Notes under the pieces: model-generated | Databases searched by the model: none | Told to the model about the DNA's origin: nothing | The model's input: only the letters and a program-made list of their open reading frames with translations | DNA from: DATAES01 sp036257895 | Lineage (GTDB): Bacteria > Actinomycetota > Acidimicrobiia > Acidimicrobiales > JACDCH01 | Direction: 5' to 3' | Length of the DNA: 6,260 nucleotides | NCBI GenBank assembly: GCA_036257895.1 | Contig: DATAES010000141.1 | Coordinates: forward strand, 1 to 6,260 | Shown here: positions 1 to 6,212 of the stretch, in pieces | Numbering within the stretch: the first letter of the stretch is position 1 | Layout of the letters: each line of letters opens with the position of its first letter | Position numbers and translations under genes: made by a program

Positions 1-229
1 CGCGCGCACACACGAGCTCGCTGGCCCATGCGACGCGCCGATGACTGTGGCGCGACGGGTCGGTACCGCGTGTAGCCACCGATGTAGCCACGACGGTTCA
101 AGGCGGTGCGTTTCGGTGCGCTGTGGTCCCCGCAGTGCCCAGGCGGTGCATGGCCGATCAGGGTCGTTCGCTCGCCACTTCAAGATGGCATGCAAGAGGT
201 TCGTGGGTTCGATTCCCGTCGCCTCCACC
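1..229 (+). ncRNA. ssrA: Probable 3' portion of tmRNA (5' end lies before the window)
   Basis: The end of this stretch reads as the T-arm and acceptor end of a tRNA-like domain. Positions 203-207 and 215-219 form a T-stem (three G-C pairs plus two wobbles) around the loop TTCGATT (208-214). The 3' acceptor strand is 220-226, followed by discriminator A227 and CC (228-229). Acceptor position 70 is U and the discriminator is A, which fits the G3:U70 identity of alanine-charged tRNAs and tmRNA. No matching 5' acceptor strand plus D-arm sits where an ordinary tRNA would start (about 145-157), which argues for a longer RNA. Upstream are stable hairpins (34-39 with 49-54; 118-126 with 130-138), compatible with tmRNA pseudoknots. 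tmRNA rescues stalled ribosomes with SmpB. CCA is not encoded in full (ACCC). A relict tRNA end left at an integration site is the main alternative. Confidence 0.45.
71..91 (+). repeat. Short direct repeat TGTAGCCAC
   Basis: The 9-mer TGTAGCCAC occurs at 71-79 and 83-91, separated by three bases. It lies inside the presumed tmRNA body, so it may simply be part of that RNA's helical structure and not a separate element. Confidence 0.4.
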
Positions 230-251
230 CCGTCGCCTGCACCCCGTCGCC
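218..251 (+). repeat. 14-bp tandem repeat starting in the tRNA-like acceptor end
   Basis: GTCGCCTCCACCCC (218-231) is followed directly by GTCGCCTGCACCCC (232-245), one mismatch, and then by the first six bases of a third unit (246-251). The first unit contains the acceptor strand and discriminator of the tRNA-like end. This looks like local slippage or a duplication of the RNA gene's 3' end. An attachment-site remnant is possible, but nothing in the window resembles an integrase or a second distant copy. Confidence 0.6.
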
Positions 252-283
252 GCCAGCGAGGTGTGCGCGCAAAACGACGTCAG

Positions 284-303
284 AGGTGTTGGGCTACACA
301 CCT
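284..303 (+). terminator. Small hairpin between the tRNA-like end and the NTF2-like gene
   Basis: AGGTGT (284-289) pairs perfectly with ACACCT (298-303) across an 8-nt loop. There is no T-run after it, so it is at best a weak or factor-dependent terminator for the upstream RNA. It ends 26 bp before the next start codon. I see nothing else supportable in 252-329. Confidence 0.2.
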
Positions 304-329
304 TCCTGGGTCATGTGTGAACATGCCGC

Positions 330-785
330 ATGACGTTCGACCGGCAGGAGATCGAAGACGCATTCCGCCGCTACCGCGACGCCGCGCACGAAGCGGGGCA
401 CTCCGGCAACTGGCAACCGTGGGTCGACTGCTTCACCGAGGACTGCAGCTACGTCGAGCACATGTACGGCACGTTCCGAGGCCGCAGTGAGGTGCTCGAC
501 TGGATCACGCCAGTGATGACGAAGTGGCCGTTCGATCACATGCAGCTGTTTCCATGGGACTGGTACTCGATCGACGCCGAGCAGGGCTGGGTCGTCGGAC
601 AGGTCGAGAACCGGTTCGTCGACCCGGGAGACGGCGAGGTGTACGAGGCTGCCAACTGGACACGGCTGGTATATGCCGGCGGCGGGCTGTTCTCCGAAGA
701 GGAGGACGTCTACAACCCGGCGGAATTCGAGCCGGTGGTCAAGGCGTGGTTGGCCGCGTGGAAAGCGAACCATCCTGCGCCGTAG
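330..785 (+). CDS. SnoaL/NTF2-like fold protein, function unknown
   Basis: This 151-residue protein has the size and pattern of the SnoaL-like branch of the NTF2 superfamily, small alpha+beta-barrel proteins that act as isomerases, hydrolases, dehydratases or ligand binders. An N-terminal helix (about 4-22) is followed by the typical W-x-x-W-V-D-C-F-T-E-D motif (28-38), YVEHMYGTFRG (41-51), a helix with WITPVM (58-63), and strands ending in LVYAGGG (113-119) and EEEDVYNP (123-130). Acidic and histidine residues in the pocket (D38, H44) are candidates for catalysis, but no reaction can be assigned. The start is fixed by an in-frame TGA at 318-320, which makes ATG 330 the first possible start. 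No Shine-Dalgarno sequence precedes it. It runs alone toward, and overlaps, the end of the convergent oxygenase gene. It has no visible functional partner on its own strand. Confidence 0.85.
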   Translation: MTFDRQEIEDAFRRYRDAAHEAGHSGNWQPWVDCFTEDCSYVEHMYGTFRGRSEVLDWITPVMTKWPFDHMQLFPWDWYSIDAEQGWVVGQVENRFVDPGDGEVYEAANWTRLVYAGGGLFSEEEDVYNPAEFEPVVKAWLAAWKANHPAP

Positions 786-1542
786 CCGGGACGTGCGTGC
801 ATTCGTCGCGTGCAAGTTCGTCCGGTACGACCTCGTCGCCGTCGAAGTCAGCCAGCGTGCTGATCCGGAAGCGCCCGTCGCGCGCGGATGCGTCTGTCAT
901 CGTCGTGCGCCGCGCCTCGTAGTACTGCGCGCGGCTGTAGGCCTCCGACACCGGCGCGTAGCTGGCGACGAGCACTCGACGCGCAGAAGCGCTGCGATTC
1001 GCCTCGCTGTAGTGCGGCGCGAACCCGTCGATGCACACGGCGTCGCCCGCACGCAACTCCGCGGGCTCGAACGTCAACTCGGCAACCAGATCAGCGCGCA
1101 CTGCACCGCGCTCGTCGGTCGGCAGCTCGGAATAGACGCCGCTCGCCAACCACAGGCAACCTGACTCGAGCGAGCAGTCGTCCACGGCGACCAGGACCGA
1201 CAACACACGGTTGACGCCGGGATACGCAACCACGTCCTGATGGGGGCTGAAGCCTGCGCCACCCGGTTGCTTGTAGTTCATCTTGTCCTTGAACGCGACC
1301 GCCGGAGTGCCGAGCGCTTCCTCCACGATGGCCCGCAGCCCGCCCTCCACGAGCGCACAGACCTTCGGCTCGCACGCGGACACGTTCTCCGTGCGGCAAA
1401 TCGCAGGTCCGCTCGACGTCTGTTCCGCGTAGTGACCCCAAACATGGCTGCCGGCCGGCCAGGCCTGCATCGAGGTGGCAGCTGCTTGCAGGGCGGCCAG
1501 CTCGTGCAACGACAGCACCTCTCGCCGGATCACGTCGATCAT
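739..1542 (-). CDS. Phytanoyl-CoA dioxygenase (PhyH) family Fe(II)/2-oxoglutarate oxygenase
   Basis: This 267-residue protein carries the iron-binding facial triad of PhyH-type oxygenases: H101-x-D103 in SPHQDVVAY, and the distal H177 in FAPHYSEANRS, followed by S184 and R188/R189, which probably bind 2-oxoglutarate. The run KDKMNYKQPGGAGF (85-98) before HQD is typical of the family. Family members hydroxylate acyl-CoAs, secondary metabolites, aminophosphonates or quaternary amines with O2 and 2-oxoglutarate; the substrate here cannot be told. A possible start 10 codons upstream (1572) was rejected because ATG 1542 forms an ATGA overlap with the rsfS stop and a GGAAG lies just upstream. That implies translational coupling, with the gene as the last member of the pncB-nadD-LCP-rsfS cluster. 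The last 15 codons overlap the convergent NTF2-like gene. The C-terminal ~40 residues are polar and probably disordered. Confidence 0.88.
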   Translation of the reverse strand: MIDVIRREVLSLHELAALQAAATSMQAWPAGSHVWGHYAEQTSSGPAICRTENVSACEPKVCALVEGGLRAIVEEALGTPAVAFKDKMNYKQPGGAGFSPHQDVVAYPGVNRVLSVLVAVDDCSLESGCLWLASGVYSELPTDERGAVRADLVAELTFEPAELRAGDAVCIDGFAPHYSEANRSASARRVLVASYAPVSEAYSRAQYYEARRTTMTDASARDGRFRISTLADFDGDEVVPDELARDECTHVPATAQDGSLSTRPTTP

Positions 1543-1913
1543 CCGAGCGCGCTTCCGGCCTCGGCGGCCCACTCGACTCGCGGGACGTCCGACCAGAGCC
1601 GCTCGAGCTCGTAGTAGCGGCGCGCCTCGTCCAGAAACACGTGCACGACGAAGTCGCCGTAGTCGAGCAGCACCCAGCGCAGGTCGTCCAACCCCTCTGT
1701 CCGCAACGGCTTGGGTCCGCCCTCCTCGGTGATCTGGCGTTCGACTTCCTCCGCGATCGTTCGCACCTGCCGGTGGTTCGACCCGCTGGTGATCACGAAG
1801 TGGTCAGTGATGGCGAGGACGTCGCCGACCGCGAGGACAACCGGGTCGGTTGCCTTCTTGGACGCAGCCGCGCACGCGGCGAGCACCGGCCATCGATCGA
1901 TCTGTTCAACCAC
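1539..1913 (-). CDS. rsfS: Ribosome silencing factor RsfS (Iojap/DUF143 family)
   Basis: RsfS binds ribosomal protein L14 (uL14) on the large subunit and blocks joining with the 30S subunit, lowering translation in starvation or stationary phase. The full family pattern is visible: an N-terminal helix, then VLAVGDVLAITDHFVITSG with SNHRQVRTIAEEV, and a C-terminal half with EGLDDLRWVLLDYGDFVVHVFL and EARRYYELERLWSD. The length (about 124 residues) is normal. Two consecutive GTG codons (1916 and 1913) are possible starts. GGAGG at 1919-1923 lies only 2 nt from the first but 5 nt from the second, so 1913 is preferred. The gene overlaps the end of the LCP gene by 8 bp and the oxygenase start by 4 bp. 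The nadD-LCP-rsfS order is common in actinobacteria. Confidence 0.95.
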   Translation of the reverse strand: MVEQIDRWPVLAACAAASKKATDPVVLAVGDVLAITDHFVITSGSNHRQVRTIAEEVERQITEEGGPKPLRTEGLDDLRWVLLDYGDFVVHVFLDEARRYYELERLWSDVPRVEWAAEAGSALG

Positions 1914-3171
1914 CACTGCCTCCGTACTTCGCGGTTGCGTCGGCTCCGAGTATCACCGTGACGTCTTCGACGTCGGTGGGCGTCTCGCTCTTGCTCACCT
2001 CTCCGAGGCCGAGCGCGTCCCGCAGCTTCTGTGCTGCGGGCGCGAACTGATCCTCGTAGTAGACGATCTGCGTCGTCGGATAGTCGAAGCGATCGGCGTT
2101 GCCGATGATCGTGATCTCGCCGCCGCCCGACACGATCTTCGCCGCGACCACGTTCGGGCTGCCGATCGGACCCACGCCGCTCAACAACCGCACGCGCGCG
2201 CGGTCACCCGCGTTCGCCGGTGTCGGCAGCGGTACGTCCTGTGCCATGAGCGCCTGGACTCCGGCAGGGTCGGCAACGAACGTCTCGACGCTCGCCCCGG
2301 GAGCCGACTGGGGTCTCACCGGAAGGGTGGCGATGTCGGCGGCTCCCTTCGACAGACCGAGCAGATACCTACCGAACCCCACAGTCGTCTCGCCCGGGAC
2401 CGCGCCCGGTGAAGCCTTCGCCTTGATCGCTTCCAGCCACGCGGACCACACCGCTTGCTTGCGGTTGAGGTGCGCGAGGTCGCTCTCACTCGGGTTGTGG
2501 ACCTGCATGTAGCTGGCGATCTGATCGGCACTCAGCTGGAGTCGACCTGCCGGGAAGAGCGTCGACGTCCGACCCTTCGCGTCGCGGATCGCCACGCGAT
2601 CCGGATTGTCAACGGTCAGCGGCGCGACCGGTGCCGCGAACTGCTGCCACTGGTCGGCGTTCATCACGATCGTTTGGTCGAAACTGAGCCCGACAAGGTT
2701 TGCCGTCGCCTGTTCGAGCGCGGCGACATCACCCGTTCCGAAGGTGTTCGACAAGGTGTCGAGCGTGCCGTCGGCTCGCTGCGAGACCGTGGACGGTGGG
2801 ATGAAGACCACCGCGCCGCCCGTGTCGTTTGGCCCGAGGGCGAGCATGGTCAGACCTTGCAAGGTGTTGTCGGCGCCCAGCTCCGCCAGCAGTACCACCG
2901 GCGTCGGTAGCACGTTGGCCTCGTAGCGAGGCTTGTTCGGGTCGTTCTGCGCATCGATGCGTCGCCCGGTCGTCGTATCTCGTAACGCGCGGTAGCCGAT
3001 CGTTGCAAGGACCGGAATGGCGGCGACGAGGACGACCATCGCGCTGGCATAACCGACGCGCCGGAACGTTCGACGGTGGAGCAACCGTCGGCGGCGGGCC
3101 GCTCGCACACCGCTACCCGACTCGGGGAGATCGAGGGCGATGGGCGGATCGGTGTCGGGCGGGGCCGTCAT
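1906..3171 (-). CDS. Membrane-anchored LytR-CpsA-Psr (LCP)-like protein with LytR_C domain, degenerate active site
   Basis: This 421-residue protein has a short cytoplasmic Arg-rich N-terminus (23-39), one transmembrane segment (about 40-60), an extracellular LCP-like domain (about 88-315) and a C-terminal LytR_C domain (about 325-409, RVRLLSGVG through VTVILGAD). LCP enzymes move lipid-linked glycopolymers onto peptidoglycan outside the membrane. Here the usual R-x-D-T region reads LQGLTMLAL (104-112) and the usual IPRDT reads IPPST (124-128), so the Arg/Asp residues that hold the lipid pyrophosphate are missing. It may be a scaffold or binding protein and not an active ligase. ATG 3171 was chosen over an upstream TTG at 3213 because that TTG would run 35 bp into nadD. 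The 7-nt gap after the nadD stop suggests coupling. Confidence 0.82.
   Translation of the reverse strand: MTAPPDTDPPIALDLPESGSGVRAARRRRLLHRRTFRRVGYASAMVVLVAAIPVLATIGYRALRDTTTGRRIDAQNDPNKPRYEANVLPTPVVLLAELGADNTLQGLTMLALGPNDTGGAVVFIPPSTVSQRADGTLDTLSNTFGTGDVAALEQATANLVGLSFDQTIVMNADQWQQFAAPVAPLTVDNPDRVAIRDAKGRTSTLFPAGRLQLSADQIASYMQVHNPSESDLAHLNRKQAVWSAWLEAIKAKASPGAVPGETTVGFGRYLLGLSKGAADIATLPVRPQSAPGASVETFVADPAGVQALMAQDVPLPTPANAGDRARVRLLSGVGPIGSPNVVAAKIVSGGGEITIIGNADRFDYPTTQIVYYEDQFAPAAQKLRDALGLGEVSKSETPTDVEDVTVILGADATAKYGGSGG
1919..1923 (-). promoter_or_regulatory. Shine-Dalgarno GGAGG for rsfS
   Basis: Read on the minus strand, GGAGG lies inside the last codons of the LCP gene, with CA then GTG GTG after it. 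The 5-nt distance to the second GTG is close to the optimum, which decides the start at 1913 over 1916. Confidence 0.65.
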
Positions 3172-3178
3172 GGGCTGC

Positions 3179-3760
3179 TCAACGATAGAGGCGGCGGTCG
3201 TTGATGCAGGCAATCACAGCGGGCGTCAAGAGATAGTCAAGAGGACGTCCGTCGGCGATGCGCAAGCGAAGGTCCGTGCTCGACACCTCGAGTCTCGGCG
3301 TTTCGATGCGGTCCCACGCCCAGCCCGGTGGCGGCCGGCCGTCCTCGGCGCCCGGTCGCGTCGCGACGACGATCGTCGCCAGCCGGCGGACCTCCTCGAT
3401 GCGCTCCCACGTCGGCAGGCCGGAGGCCGCGTCGCTACCGACGACGAGGAACAGCTCGCGTCCAGGGTCCTCGTCGCGCAGTGCGGCAAGCGTGTCGGCC
3501 GTGAACGATGTGCCGCCTCGCTCGGTCTCGAGTGCGGACGCTTCAAGGCCCTCCACCTCCCCCACTGCCGCCTGCACGAGCGCCAAGCGATCGGCGGCGC
3601 TCGACACCGGGCGCGTCGATGTCTTCTGCCAGGGATCGTTGGCTACGACGAGCAAGAGCCGATCGAGCGCGAGCTCATGGCGCGCGTTCACCGCGAGGAC
3701 GAGATGCCCGACGTGAGGCGGGTCGAATGTTCCGCCGAACACCCCGAGGCGCTCACCCAA
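3179..3760 (-). CDS. nadD: Nicotinate-nucleotide adenylyltransferase NadD
   Basis: NadD joins ATP and nicotinate mononucleotide to make nicotinate adenine dinucleotide, the penultimate step of NAD synthesis, in the cytoplasm. The nucleotidyltransferase fold is clear: GGTFDPPHVGH (9-19, with the ATP-binding H16 and H19), NDPWQK (41-46), GSD (108-110), LPTWER (115-120) and the second ATP motif VSSTDLRLRI (159-168), ending in the family's typical LYR. The length of 193 is normal. The start is TTG 3760: the next in-frame GTG (residue 7) would cut into the first beta strand, and an in-frame stop with no other start codon lies upstream. The gene overlaps the end of pncB by 8 bp, so translation is probably coupled to the preceding step of the same pathway. 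Confidence 0.96.
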   Translation of the reverse strand: MGERLGVFGGTFDPPHVGHLVLAVNARHELALDRLLLVVANDPWQKTSTRPVSSAADRLALVQAAVGEVEGLEASALETERGGTSFTADTLAALRDEDPGRELFLVVGSDAASGLPTWERIEEVRRLATIVVATRPGAEDGRPPPGWAWDRIETPRLEVSSTDLRLRIADGRPLDYLLTPAVIACINDRRLYR

Positions 3761-5144
3761 CGCTGTGCACCGCCGTCAGCTCGTCGACAAGTGCATGCAG
3801 CCGAGCCGATACCCGCACCTCGTAGGGCGGGGCCGCGGGCTGGATGGAACGAAGTCGCGGAGGCAACGCACCGACCGACGCTGCACAGCGACCGTGCATC
3901 TCGGCCAACGTCGGAGGCGCCGTCAGACGTCGACCCGATTCGACGATGGGTTCGAGCAGCGCGCGACCGTCGCACGGCTCGCCGGCGAGGCAGACGACGT
4001 CATGATCCTCGGCGCGATGGATCTGCTTGCGACCCGGAAGCGTCGCCTTGCCCTCTGACAGCTTCAGCTTCGGACCGCGATCGTCACCGACCAGCTTGTA
4101 CACGACACCCAGAGAGGGCGCGTCCTCGCTCGTTCCCATGCGCGTGCCCACGCCGAAGCCGTCGATGGGAGCACCGTCGGCCACGAGTGCGCCGATGACA
4201 TGCTCGTCGAGGTCGCCCGACGCCAGTATCTGTACGTCCGACAAGCCACCCTCGTCGAGGATCGACCGAACCTTGCGAGCAAGCGCAGCGAGATCGCCCG
4301 AGTCGAGGCGGACGCCGTCGATCGAGATGCCTTCACGGCGTAGTTCGCGGGCGACGTCCACGGCGTGATGCGCGCCCTGCACCGTGTCCCATGTGTCGAG
4401 CAGCAAGACCGCGTTGCCGGGGAACGTGCGGGCGAACGTCCGGAACGCGTCGCGCTCGTCGTCGAACGACATGACGTACGCGTGTGCCATCGTGCCGCTC
4501 AGCGCGACACCGAGCCTGCAACCGGCTTCGACCAACGAGGTCGCCGATGCACCAGCGATCAGCGCGGCACGAGCCGCTCCGATCGCAGCAGCGACGCCGT
4601 GGTCGCGACGAGCGGAGAAGTCGACGAAGCTGCGGTCGCCGCATGCGATGGCGATCCGAGCCGCCTTGGAAGCCTGCATCGTTTCGGTGCCGATGATGTT
4701 CAGGACGAGGGTCTCGAGCAGCTGTGCCTCGATCACCGGGGCCGTGATCTCGACGAGCGGCTCTCCGGCGAACACCACTTCACCCTCGGGCACCGCGCGA
4801 ATGCTGCCGGTGAATTGGATGGCGGCGAGATGGCCGAGGAAATCCTCGGAGAACTGGCCGAGCGATCGCAGGTAGTCGACGTCGTCCGCGTCGAAGCGCC
4901 AGTCTCGAACGGCCTCGAGAAGGTCTTCGAGCCCGCATGCCACGAGGAAGTTGCGCTCGTGCGGCAGCGATCGCACGGAGACCTCGAACGTGGCCGGGCC
5001 GGTGCGGCCGGTGGCGTGGTACGCGGCCGCCATCGTGAGCTCGTAGAGATCGACGAACAGGGACGGCCGGACCCCTCCGAACAACGCTCGTGTCACGTCG
5101 TGACCGCGGCCCGTTCGCAACTCACCGACAGCCACCGGTGACAC
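3753..5144 (-). CDS. pncB: Nicotinate phosphoribosyltransferase
   Basis: This enzyme joins nicotinate to PRPP, with ATP hydrolysis, giving nicotinate mononucleotide, the entry step of the Preiss-Handler NAD salvage route. Visible marks are LFVDLYELTMAAAY (29-42), DFSARRDHG (175-183), SGTMAHAYVMSF (216-227) carrying the histidine expected to be phosphorylated (H221), LLDTWDTVQG (248-257), VRLDSGDL (278-285), the phosphate-binding GFGVGTRMGTS (329-339) and GKATLPGRKQ (365-374). At 463 residues it has the normal bacterial length. The start is uncertain: GTG 5144 is the longest option, but GTG 5135, TTG 5120 and GTG 5096 are all open and none has a convincing Shine-Dalgarno sequence. Homologues usually begin close to the LTDLYELTM motif, which would favour 5096. 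It is the first gene of the minus-strand cluster, and its product feeds NadD. Confidence 0.95.
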   Translation of the reverse strand: MSPVAVGELRTGRGHDVTRALFGGVRPSLFVDLYELTMAAAYHATGRTGPATFEVSVRSLPHERNFLVACGLEDLLEAVRDWRFDADDVDYLRSLGQFSEDFLGHLAAIQFTGSIRAVPEGEVVFAGEPLVEITAPVIEAQLLETLVLNIIGTETMQASKAARIAIACGDRSFVDFSARRDHGVAAAIGAARAALIAGASATSLVEAGCRLGVALSGTMAHAYVMSFDDERDAFRTFARTFPGNAVLLLDTWDTVQGAHHAVDVARELRREGISIDGVRLDSGDLAALARKVRSILDEGGLSDVQILASGDLDEHVIGALVADGAPIDGFGVGTRMGTSEDAPSLGVVYKLVGDDRGPKLKLSEGKATLPGRKQIHRAEDHDVVCLAGEPCDGRALLEPIVESGRRLTAPPTLAEMHGRCAASVGALPPRLRSIQPAAPPYEVRVSARLHALVDELTAVHSVG

Positions 5145-5297
5145 AAGTCACAGGACGTCCGGGAAGGCATTGGGGCCCGTACACGCTGGTGATTCTTGCA
5201 CTGGGCGGCGCCAAATCCGTTTTCGGTACGGCTGCGTATCGAGTTGTATGGGAATGCGGGAATGACACCCCAGTAGTTCGCGTTGAGGGCCTTTGCC
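5145..5297. promoter_or_regulatory. Divergent intergenic region between pncB and the sigma factor gene
   Basis: This is the only sizeable gap in the second half of the window, and both flanking genes read away from it, so it should carry promoters for both. I could not find a convincing -35/-10 pair on either strand: TTGCAC (5196-5201) and TATCGA (5237-5242) are present but too far apart. A direct repeat GGGAATG (5250-5256 and 5258-5264) is a possible operator half-site pair or promoter part for the sigma gene. The call rests on gene arrangement, not on a recognised motif. Confidence 0.4.
5285..5289 (+). promoter_or_regulatory. Shine-Dalgarno GAGGG for the sigma factor gene
   Basis: GAGGG lies 8 nt before ATG 5298. 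It overlaps the alternative TTG start at 5283, which supports the ATG as the true start. Confidence 0.7.
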
Positions 5298-6128
5298 ATG
5301 AGTGACTCCGTCGGTCAATACCTGAACGAAATCGGCCTGGTTCCGTTGCTGACCGCGCAAGAAGAGCGAGAGCTGTCCCAGATCATCGAGCGGGGCCGTG
5401 ATGCCCAAGCAAAGCTCGATGCTGGCGAGCGGTCCCGTGACCTGCGCAAGGCGGTACGGGATGCCGCGGCGGCCAAGGACCGATTCATCCGAGCCAACCT
5501 TCGCCTCGTCGTGAGCGTGGCCCGGCGCTATCCGATGCCCCCTGGCATGGAGCTGCTCGATCTCATCCAGGAGGGCAATCTCGGCCTCGAGCACGCCGTC
5601 GACAAGTTCGACTGGCGCAAGGGCTTCAAGTTCTCCACCTACGCCACGTTCTGGATCCGCCAGGCGATCGGCCGCGCGCTCGACCAGAAGGCGAGTCTCG
5701 TCCGTCTGCCTGGTGACCGTTCCGCCAGCCTGCGGGCGGCTCTACGGGCCGTGTCCGGCGACAGCGACGAGCTCGACGAGGAACACGCCCGCCTCCACCG
5801 GCTCACCACTCCGACTTCGCTCGACCGCCCGGTCGGCGACGACGACGGTTCCGAGCTCATCGACCTCATCGCCGATGTGAAGCCCGGTCCGGAGGACATG
5901 CTGCTCACGCGTGAGCAGGACAACCTCGTCACGAGCCTCCTCGACGTGCTCGACTCTCGGGCCCGTCATGCGGTCGAGCAGCGGTTCGGCCTCAACGACG
6001 GTCGCAAGCGCAGCTACCGCGAAGTCGGCGACGAGCTCGGCGTCACCGCCGAAGCCGCCCGCCGCCTCGTCAAGCGAGCCGTGAACACCGTCAAGGAAGA
6101 GGCGGCCGCGAGAGTCGACGCTGCATAG
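5298..6128 (+). CDS. Group 2 sigma-70 family RNA polymerase sigma factor (RpoD/SigA-like)
   Basis: This 276-residue protein lacks region 1.1 and keeps regions 1.2, 2, 3 and 4, as in non-essential group 2 sigma factors of stationary phase and stress. Region 1.2 is SVGQYLNEIG through ELSQIIERG (4-33). Region 2 spans about 62-136 with FIRANLRLVVSVARRY, DLIQEGNLGLEHAVDKFDW and KFSTYATFWIRQAIGRAL. Region 3 (about 137-195) is poorly conserved. Region 4 (about 200-268) holds the helix-turn-helix SYREVGDELGVTAEAARRLVKRAV. Usual promoter-contact positions differ: F118 stands for the first Trp of WWIRQ, G125 for the Thr that helps read the -10 element, and A251 for the first Arg of the -35 helix. Start ATG 5298 has GAGGG at the right distance. 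The gene is divergent from the NAD cluster. No anti-sigma gene is visible within the window. Confidence 0.93.
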   Translation: MSDSVGQYLNEIGLVPLLTAQEERELSQIIERGRDAQAKLDAGERSRDLRKAVRDAAAAKDRFIRANLRLVVSVARRYPMPPGMELLDLIQEGNLGLEHAVDKFDWRKGFKFSTYATFWIRQAIGRALDQKASLVRLPGDRSASLRAALRAVSGDSDELDEEHARLHRLTTPTSLDRPVGDDDGSELIDLIADVKPGPEDMLLTREQDNLVTSLLDVLDSRARHAVEQRFGLNDGRKRSYREVGDELGVTAEAARRLVKRAVNTVKEEAAARVDAA

Positions 6129-6150
6129 ACGTCGGCCCGGGAAGCGCCAG
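6102..6150 (+). repeat. Direct repeat, copy 1 (covers the sigma gene's last codons)
   Basis: This 49-bp segment starts at GCGGCCGC inside the coding sequence and includes the last eight codons, the stop and the first arm of the hairpin. It matches 6213-6260 with two substitutions and one missing G. Flanking sequence on the 5' side does not match. Confidence 0.85.
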
Positions 6151-6162
6151 CGGCGGGCCGAC
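6131..6162 (+). terminator. Hairpin after the sigma factor gene, possible terminator
   Basis: GTCGGCCCG (6131-6139) and CGGGCCGAC (6154-6162) form a perfect 9-bp GC-rich stem with a 14-nt loop, starting 3 nt after the TAG stop. No T-run follows, as is common for actinobacterial hairpin terminators. Its 5' arm lies inside a repeated segment. Confidence 0.55.
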
Positions 6163-6212
6163 CGGCATGCGGAGGCAGGAGCGCAGCGACGCCCGCAGCA
6201 TGCAGAGATACA

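Noticed and set aside
145..229. Ordinary tRNA gene
   Set aside because: GGCGGTG at 142-148 pairs with the acceptor strand at six of seven positions, but no D-arm or seven-base anticodon loop follows. The nearest hairpin (174-177 with 186-189) has an 8-nt loop.
41..490. Plus-strand open frame across the RNA-like region
   Set aside because: It is Arg/Cys/Ser-rich, crosses the tRNA-like end and overlaps the NTF2-like gene in another frame.
294..815. Minus-strand open frame of 173 codons
   Set aside because: It is antisense to the NTF2-like gene, which has a recognisable motif pattern; the antisense translation has none.
3140..4198. Long plus-strand open frame of 352 codons
   Set aside because: It is antisense to nadD and pncB, has an Arg-rich low-complexity translation and matches no family. 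It is a frame shadow of GC-rich genes.
4365..5141. Plus-strand open frame of 258 codons
   Set aside because: It lies wholly antisense to pncB, whose motifs are unmistakable, and shows no domain pattern.
5145..5297. Riboswitch or attenuator ahead of pncB
   Set aside because: No convincing conserved fold or terminator-like hairpin with a T-run was seen in the leader.
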